Shown here: one piece after another, positions 60,258 through 64,000 of the stretch | Numbering within the stretch: position 1 is the stretch's first letter | Layout: each line of letters starts with the position of its first letter | DNA from: Mycobacterium sp. PS03-16 | GTDB lineage: Bacteria > Actinomycetota > Actinomycetes > Mycobacteriales > Mycobacteriaceae | NCBI RefSeq assembly: GCF_004570325.1 | Contig: NZ_SPQO01000021.1 | Coordinates: forward strand, 1-64,000 | DNA length: 64,000 nt | Direction: 5' to 3' | The notes under the pieces: model-generated | What the model saw: only the letters and a program-made list of their open reading frames with translations | What the model was told of the DNA's origin: nothing | Database searches by the model: none | Program-made: the position numbers and the translations under genes

Positions 60258-60896
60258 TCAGCCCGGCAGCGCGGACAGGCTGTTGAGTGAGTACTCGGTG
60301 ATCGCGATCAGCGCGGCCTTCGCGGACTGGCGGTCGCGGGCGTCGACCGTGATGACCGGGATGTGTTCGGCCAGCGCGAGCGCCTTGCGCACCGCCTGCG
60401 CAGGGTGCCGGGGAGCGCCGTCGAATTCGTTGATCGCCACCAGGAACGGCAGGTTGCGGGCTTCGAAGAAATCCACGGCGGCGAAGCTGTCCTGCAGCCG
60501 CCGGACGTCGACCAGGATGATCGCCCCGATCGCCCCGCGGACCAGGTCGTCCCACATGAACCAGAACCGGCGCTGACCCGGTGTGCCGAACAGGTACAGC
60601 ACCAGGTCGTCGGCCAGCGTGATGCGGCCGAAGTCCATGGCCACGGTGGTGGTGCGCTTGTCGGGTGTTCCCTCGAGTCCGTCGACTCCGGCCGACGCGT
60701 TGGTCACGAGCGCTTCGGTGCGCAGCGGCATGATCTCCGACACCGAGCCCACGAACGTCGTCTTGCCGGCGCCGAAGCCGCCGGAGACGACAATCTTCGT
60801 CGCGGATGAGCGCTCGCGCGAAGACCCTGAGCCGGATGAGCGCTCGCGCGAAGACCATGACGAGGCGGCCCGCCTGTCAGAGTGCTCGTAGGCCAC
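60258..60896 (-). CDS. mfpB: Conservon small GTPase MfpB
   Basis: This 212-residue Ras-like GTPase of the conservon ATP/GTP-binding family is known to act with MfpA on gyrase. P-loop GGFGAGKT is at 39-46, switch region GTTTVAMDFGRI-like, DxxG equivalent LYLFGTPGQRRFWFMW and NKxD equivalent AINEFDG. The N-terminus carries a 10-residue repeat, SSRERSSGSG/SSRERSSATK, from a DNA tandem duplication; the M. tuberculosis protein is shorter (193). Its start overlaps the DUF742 gene by 20 bp. Confidence 0.93.
   Translation of the reverse strand: MAYEHSDRRAASSWSSRERSSGSGSSRERSSATKIVVSGGFGAGKTTFVGSVSEIMPLRTEALVTNASAGVDGLEGTPDKRTTTVAMDFGRITLADDLVLYLFGTPGQRRFWFMWDDLVRGAIGAIILVDVRRLQDSFAAVDFFEARNLPFLVAINEFDGAPRHPAQAVRKALALAEHIPVITVDARDRQSAKAALIAITEYSLNSLSALPG
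60803..60856. repeat. Tandem 24-bp repeat in the mfpB N-terminus
   Basis: CGGATGAGCGCTCGCGCGAAGACC occurs at 60803-60826 and again at 60833-60856, with a 30-bp period, so the frame is kept. It encodes a repeated Ser/Arg/Glu segment just before the P-loop. Each copy contains GAGCGCTC, a small palindrome. Confidence 0.9.
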
Positions 60897-61239
60897 GCAA
60901 CGTCCTTCCTATGAGATCGCGACGTTCGTCGAAGCTCGCCGATTCGTCGAGGGTGGTGTGCACCCGGAGATAACCCTGCGTCACGAGGTCCCCTACAAGC
61001 ACGCGCGCCACGCCGAGCGGCACCGACAATCGTGCTGCGATTTCCGCCACCGACGGGCTCTGCACGCACAGCAGCAGGATGTCGCCGCGAATGTCCCCGA
61101 CCGGCCAGCGCGGCGGGCGCGACGTCTCGAGCGTCTCGATGGGCGCTTCGAGCGGCAGGTGGACGCGCGAATCCGTGCGGCCCGCGGTCAGCGTGTAGGG
61201 CCGTACCAGGCTGGGTTCGACGGATTGCGAATCGTCCAC
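60877..61239 (-). CDS. DUF742 conservon protein
   Basis: This 120-residue protein matches Rv3363c. The DUF742 winged-helix-like core is RPYTLTAGRTDSR...LETSRPP, then LLLCVQSPSVAEIAARLSVPLGVARVLVGDLVTQGYLRVHT. Actinobacterial conservons combine a sensor kinase, roadblock protein, DUF742 protein and GTPase. DUF742 proteins probably link GTPase and roadblock units. The start is GTG 61239 and the 3' end overlaps mfpB. Confidence 0.92.
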   Translation of the reverse strand: MDDSQSVEPSLVRPYTLTAGRTDSRVHLPLEAPIETLETSRPPRWPVGDIRGDILLLCVQSPSVAEIAARLSVPLGVARVLVGDLVTQGYLRVHTTLDESASFDERRDLIGRTLRGLRAL

Positions 61240-61246
61240 GGGCAGC

Positions 61247-61657
61247 TCACGAGTGCTGAGGTGTTCGCCGCGCCGACTGGATCACGGTGCCGACCCGCTC
61301 GACCAGGATGGCCATCTCGTAGCCGATCTGCCCGATGTCGCAGGACCGGCCGGCCAGCGTGGCGAGGTTGGAGCCGTCGCCGACCCGCATCAGCAGCAGG
61401 TAGCCGTTCTCCATCTCGACCACGGACTGCAGCACGTATCCGCCGTCGAACAGTTGCGCCGCTCCGGTCGACAGGCTCGCCAATCCACTTGCGACGGCGG
61501 CGAGTTGGTCGGCGCGTTCGGTGGGCATGTGCTCACTGGCCGCCATCAGCAGGCCGTCGGCGGACACCAGAACCGCATGCGTCACTCCCGACACATCACG
61601 AGCGAACCTGGAGACCAACCAGTCGAGCGATTCGCGCTGTGTCGAACGTGCGGTCAT
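61247..61657 (-). CDS. Roadblock/LC7-domain conservon protein
   Basis: This 136-residue roadblock/LC7 protein corresponds to Rv3364c. The core is LDWLVSRFARDVSGVTHAVLVSADGLLMAASEHM, followed by GGYVLQSVVEMENGYLLLMRVGDGSNLATLAG. Roadblock proteins act as GTPase-activating or scaffold partners for the conservon GTPase. ATG 61657 overlaps the sensor kinase stop as ATGA. It is seven bases upstream of the DUF742 gene. Confidence 0.93.
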   Translation of the reverse strand: MTARSTQRESLDWLVSRFARDVSGVTHAVLVSADGLLMAASEHMPTERADQLAAVASGLASLSTGAAQLFDGGYVLQSVVEMENGYLLLMRVGDGSNLATLAGRSCDIGQIGYEMAILVERVGTVIQSARRTPQHS

Positions 61658-64000
61658 TCGAAGTCGGTTCCTCTGTTTTCTCGTGCGTGGGCGCGGCCGG
61701 CGTGCACCCCACCGAAGTGGCTGCTCATACTGGCCCGCACCGCCTCCGGATCCCGTCGCGGCGCTGTTTGCCCACCGGTGTCGAATTCCGCGGCCGATGC
61801 TACCTCGTCGCGTTCGGCGCCGCCGCGGTGCGCTTCGCCGTTGGGCACTCCGCTGCCCGGTACCAGCCGGGCGCCGGGATCGCGGACCGGCAGACCCTCG
61901 TCGGTCAGTTCCCGCACCGGTGCCTCGTCCGCGGCGGCCGCGGCCGACCACCCGTGGTCCCACACCGACTTCCAGTCCAGATCGCTGCTGTTGGCGATCT
62001 CGGTGGGGTCGACCAGCCATTCCGACAGCATCGACTGGTAGATCGCGTCGTCGGCGCCGGCCGTCGGAGAAGGGGTCGCGACCGGCGGGCCGGCGGCGAC
62101 GACGGGTTCGGGTTTGGTTGCGGGTTCGGATTCGGGTTCCGGTGGGGCGACGGGCGGGTGCACGCCGTTGCCCGCGGCCTGCGCGCGCGAGTTGAAGAAC
62201 GCCGAGGTGTTGGTCGGCGTGGGCATCGGGCGGCGCGGATCGCTCTGGGCCGGCATGGTGTCTTCCGGCCATTCCGCGGGCGCCTCGGCCGCCGGTTGCG
62301 GTGCCGCAGCGCCCATCGGCGACGGGATCTCGGCGATCCCGCTGGCGCCCGGGCGGCGTTGCGGCAACAGCCCGGCGGGAAGGTCGCCGTGACCGTTGAG
62401 CTGCTGCTCGGGGATCGGGGGGACATCTGCGGAGACGTCGTGACGCTCCGGTTCGGCGAACGCCGGCGCGGGCTGCGGCTCGGGGTACCGGGGCGCCGGT
62501 TCCCCCGCGCGCACCAGCAGTTCAGCGGGCACGTACACACCCGCGGTGGTCCCCGAGTTCGGTTCGTCGACGACGGTGGCGCGCAGCCGCACCACGAATC
62601 CGTGCTGGGCGGCGAGGCGGCCGACGACGAACAGACCCATATGTCGGGCCGTGTAGGGGTTCACCTCACCACCGGACTGCAGGCGGGCGTTCGCGACGCG
62701 CAGATCCGATTCCGCCATGCCGAGGCCGATGTCACTGACCTCGATCACCAGCCCCCCGCTTCCGGTGTGCACGGCCGACACCCGCACCTGGGAGATCGGC
62801 GGCGAATACCGCAGCGCGTTGTCGAGCAGTTCGGCGAGCAGGTGGATCAGGTCACCCGCGGCGTGACCGACGACCGCGCTGTCGGGGACAGTGGCGGTGA
62901 CCACCCGGGCGTAGTCCTCCACCTCGGAGGCGGCGGCGTTGACGATCGTCGCCACCGGAACCGGCTCGGCCTGGTCGCGCGGGATCCGCGCGCCCGACAG
63001 CACCAGCAGGTTGGCGCCGTTGCGGCGCATCCGGGCGGCGAGGTGATCGAGCCGGAACAGACTCTCCAGCCGCTCGGGGTCGTCCTCGTTGCGTTCGAGC
63101 CGGTCGATGAGCGTCAGCTGCTGGTCGACCAGCGACCGGCTGCGCCGCGACAACGTCTCGAACATGTCGCTGACCTGACCCTGCAGCTGGGCCTGCTCAC
63201 CGGCGAGCAGCACGGCCTGCTCGTGCAGTTCGTCGACGGCGTGCGCGACCTGGCCGACCTCTTCGGTGGTGTACACCGGGATCGGGGTCACCGGGCCGGG
63301 CTCCCCGCCGGCGCGCACCCGGTCGAGTTCACGGGCGAGGTCTTCATGGGCAACCTTGAGGGCGCTGTCCCGCAGCCGGCGCAGCGGCGCCACGAGCGAA
63401 CGCGCGACCAGCAGCACCAGGAGCAGCGCCACGATCATGACGGCCGTGATCACAGCGGCGTCGCGGATGGCGGCACTGCGCTGGGCGGCCGCCTCGCTGG
63501 CAACGGCGGCGGGGATGGTTCCCGTGGTGTCGGCGATCATGTCCTCGGCGATGCCGGCGGTGACCGCCTGCGACTGCAGCAGCTCGGGGTTGCCCACCAA
63601 CGGAACCGCCGGGTTCGAGATCAGCGACATGCGCTTGAGCATCTCGGTGCGCAGGGCCGCGGCCTCCTGCGACGCCCCGCCGAGCAGTTCGGCCATCCCG
63701 GAAACCGTGGACGGTTCGGTGCCGGCCAGCGTGATCATCGCGGTGCGCAGCTCTGGTTCGGCGACCTCGCCGCCGCGGTTGACCAGCATCTGCTGCATCG
63801 CCATCTGGCCGCGGGCGCCGATCGCCCGGGACAGCGCCTGCGCCCGCAGTTGGACGTCCTGTTCGTCGCTGCGGGTGGAACCGGTGATCGCGGTCTCGGC
63901 GGTCAGCAGCAGCGGGGCGTAGGTGAGCACGCGCTGACGCAGGTCGACGGAGTTGGCCATCACGCCGTTGACCAGATTCTGCCCGTAGTCGAGCAGGGTG
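61654..64000 (-). CDS. Conservon sensor histidine kinase, 5' end outside window
   Basis: This membrane sensor corresponds to Rv3365c. At least ~780 residues are visible, and the frame continues past 64000. A nitrate/nitrite-sensing-like extracellular helical region (LRQRVLTYAPLLLTAETAI...) is followed by a transmembrane helix (AVITAVMIVALLLVLLVARSL), a HAMP-like region and a coiled coil. A HATPase domain has LLDNALRYSPP (N box), VIEVSDIGLGM and MGLFVVGRLAAQHG. The phospho-acceptor His box is not obvious, as usual in conservon kinases. A ~230-residue Pro/Ala-rich disordered tail follows. Confidence 0.9.
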   Translation of the reverse strand, partial: TLLDYGQNLVNGVMANSVDLRQRVLTYAPLLLTAETAITGSTRSDEQDVQLRAQALSRAIGARGQMAMQQMLVNRGGEVAEPELRTAMITLAGTEPSTVSGMAELLGGASQEAAALRTEMLKRMSLISNPAVPLVGNPELLQSQAVTAGIAEDMIADTTGTIPAAVASEAAAQRSAAIRDAAVITAVMIVALLLVLLVARSLVAPLRRLRDSALKVAHEDLARELDRVRAGGEPGPVTPIPVYTTEEVGQVAHAVDELHEQAVLLAGEQAQLQGQVSDMFETLSRRSRSLVDQQLTLIDRLERNEDDPERLESLFRLDHLAARMRRNGANLLVLSGARIPRDQAEPVPVATIVNAAASEVEDYARVVTATVPDSAVVGHAAGDLIHLLAELLDNALRYSPPISQVRVSAVHTGSGGLVIEVSDIGLGMAESDLRVANARLQSGGEVNPYTARHMGLFVVGRLAAQHGFVVRLRATVVDEPNSGTTAGVYVPAELLVRAGEPAPRYPEPQPAPAFAEPERHDVSADVPPIPEQQLNGHGDLPAGLLPQRRPGASGIAEIPSPMGAAAPQPAAEAPAEWPEDTMPAQSDPRRPMPTPTNTSAFFNSRAQAAGNGVHPPVAPPEPESEPATKPEPVVAAGPPVATPSPTAGADDAIYQSMLSEWLVDPTEIANSSDLDWKSVWDHGWSAAAAADEAPVRELTDEGLPVRDPGARLVPGSGVPNGEAHRGGAERDEVASAAEFDTGGQTAPRRDPEAVRASMSSHFGGVHAGRAHARENRGTDFE

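Overview
The window is high-GC actinobacterial chromosome from a Mycobacterium, most likely a fast-growing Mycolicibacterium. Gene order shows this directly. It runs Rv3311-like / cdd-deoA-add / sdhCDAB / sigJ / Rv3329-like aminotransferase / dacB1, then YihY-trpS, metY-metX-methyltransferase, DUF3017-folD and mfpAB with the conservon behind it. These are recognisable M. tuberculosis neighbourhoods in similar order, with accessory genes inserted between them. No IS element, prophage, CRISPR array, tRNA or rRNA was seen.

Layout. 1-6.4 kb: an NlpC/P60 peptidase (cut by the window edge), a very large cyclase/AAA signalling protein, an internally duplicated Rv3311-like protein and an SDR enzyme behind a perfect palindrome. 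6.4-9.7 kb: a translationally coupled nucleoside-salvage operon (cdd-deoA-add-marR). 9.9-13.5 kb: succinate dehydrogenase. 13.5-17.4 kb: a permease-like protein and an ECF41 sigma factor (SigJ), whose cognate carboxymuconolactone-decarboxylase gene carries the ECF41 promoter signature. 18-21.5 kb: Lrp regulator, class III aminotransferase and aminobutyraldehyde dehydrogenase, probably polyamine/GABA catabolism. 21.6-24.9 kb: SMP-30-like protein, the D,D-carboxypeptidase DacB1 and a nitronate monooxygenase.

24.9-31.8 kb is the most unusual accessory block. An NCS1 permease, a gamma-glutamyl hydrolase, a GlnT-type gamma-glutamyl ligase and an orphan AllG/YlbE-like (DUF1116) protein lie in one direction. 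They are divergent from a LacI regulator and a flavin reductase. Two LacI-type operators and a 27-codon leader ORF lie between. I read it as an inducible nitrogen-compound uptake and catabolism locus with unknown substrate. Next to it is a guanidine-III riboswitch controlling a Gdx (SugE) guanidinium exporter.

32-45 kb is mostly core: YihY, TrpS, exonuclease III, monomeric isocitrate dehydrogenase, a SAM-IV riboswitch with metY-metX, a ZIP transporter, FolD and an old-yellow-enzyme homologue. 45-54.5 kb holds an Rv1747-like FHA/ABC exporter, a rhomboid-like protein, an esterase, a transglutaminase-like protein, a flavin monooxygenase and an F420-type oxidoreductase. 54.6-59.3 kb: two paralogous small secreted proteins sharing a YPYPCEYDY motif flank a hemophore-like protein and a four-gene DyP-peroxidase operon containing two uncharacterised proteins. 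59.7-64 kb: mfpA (gyrase-protecting pentapeptide protein) with its GTPase conservon (mfpB, DUF742, roadblock, sensor kinase), the kinase cut by the window edge.

Genes are packed tightly. Many co-directional pairs overlap by ATGA or GTGA, and many convergent pairs touch or overlap. Where there is room between genes, long perfect inverted repeats often occupy it.
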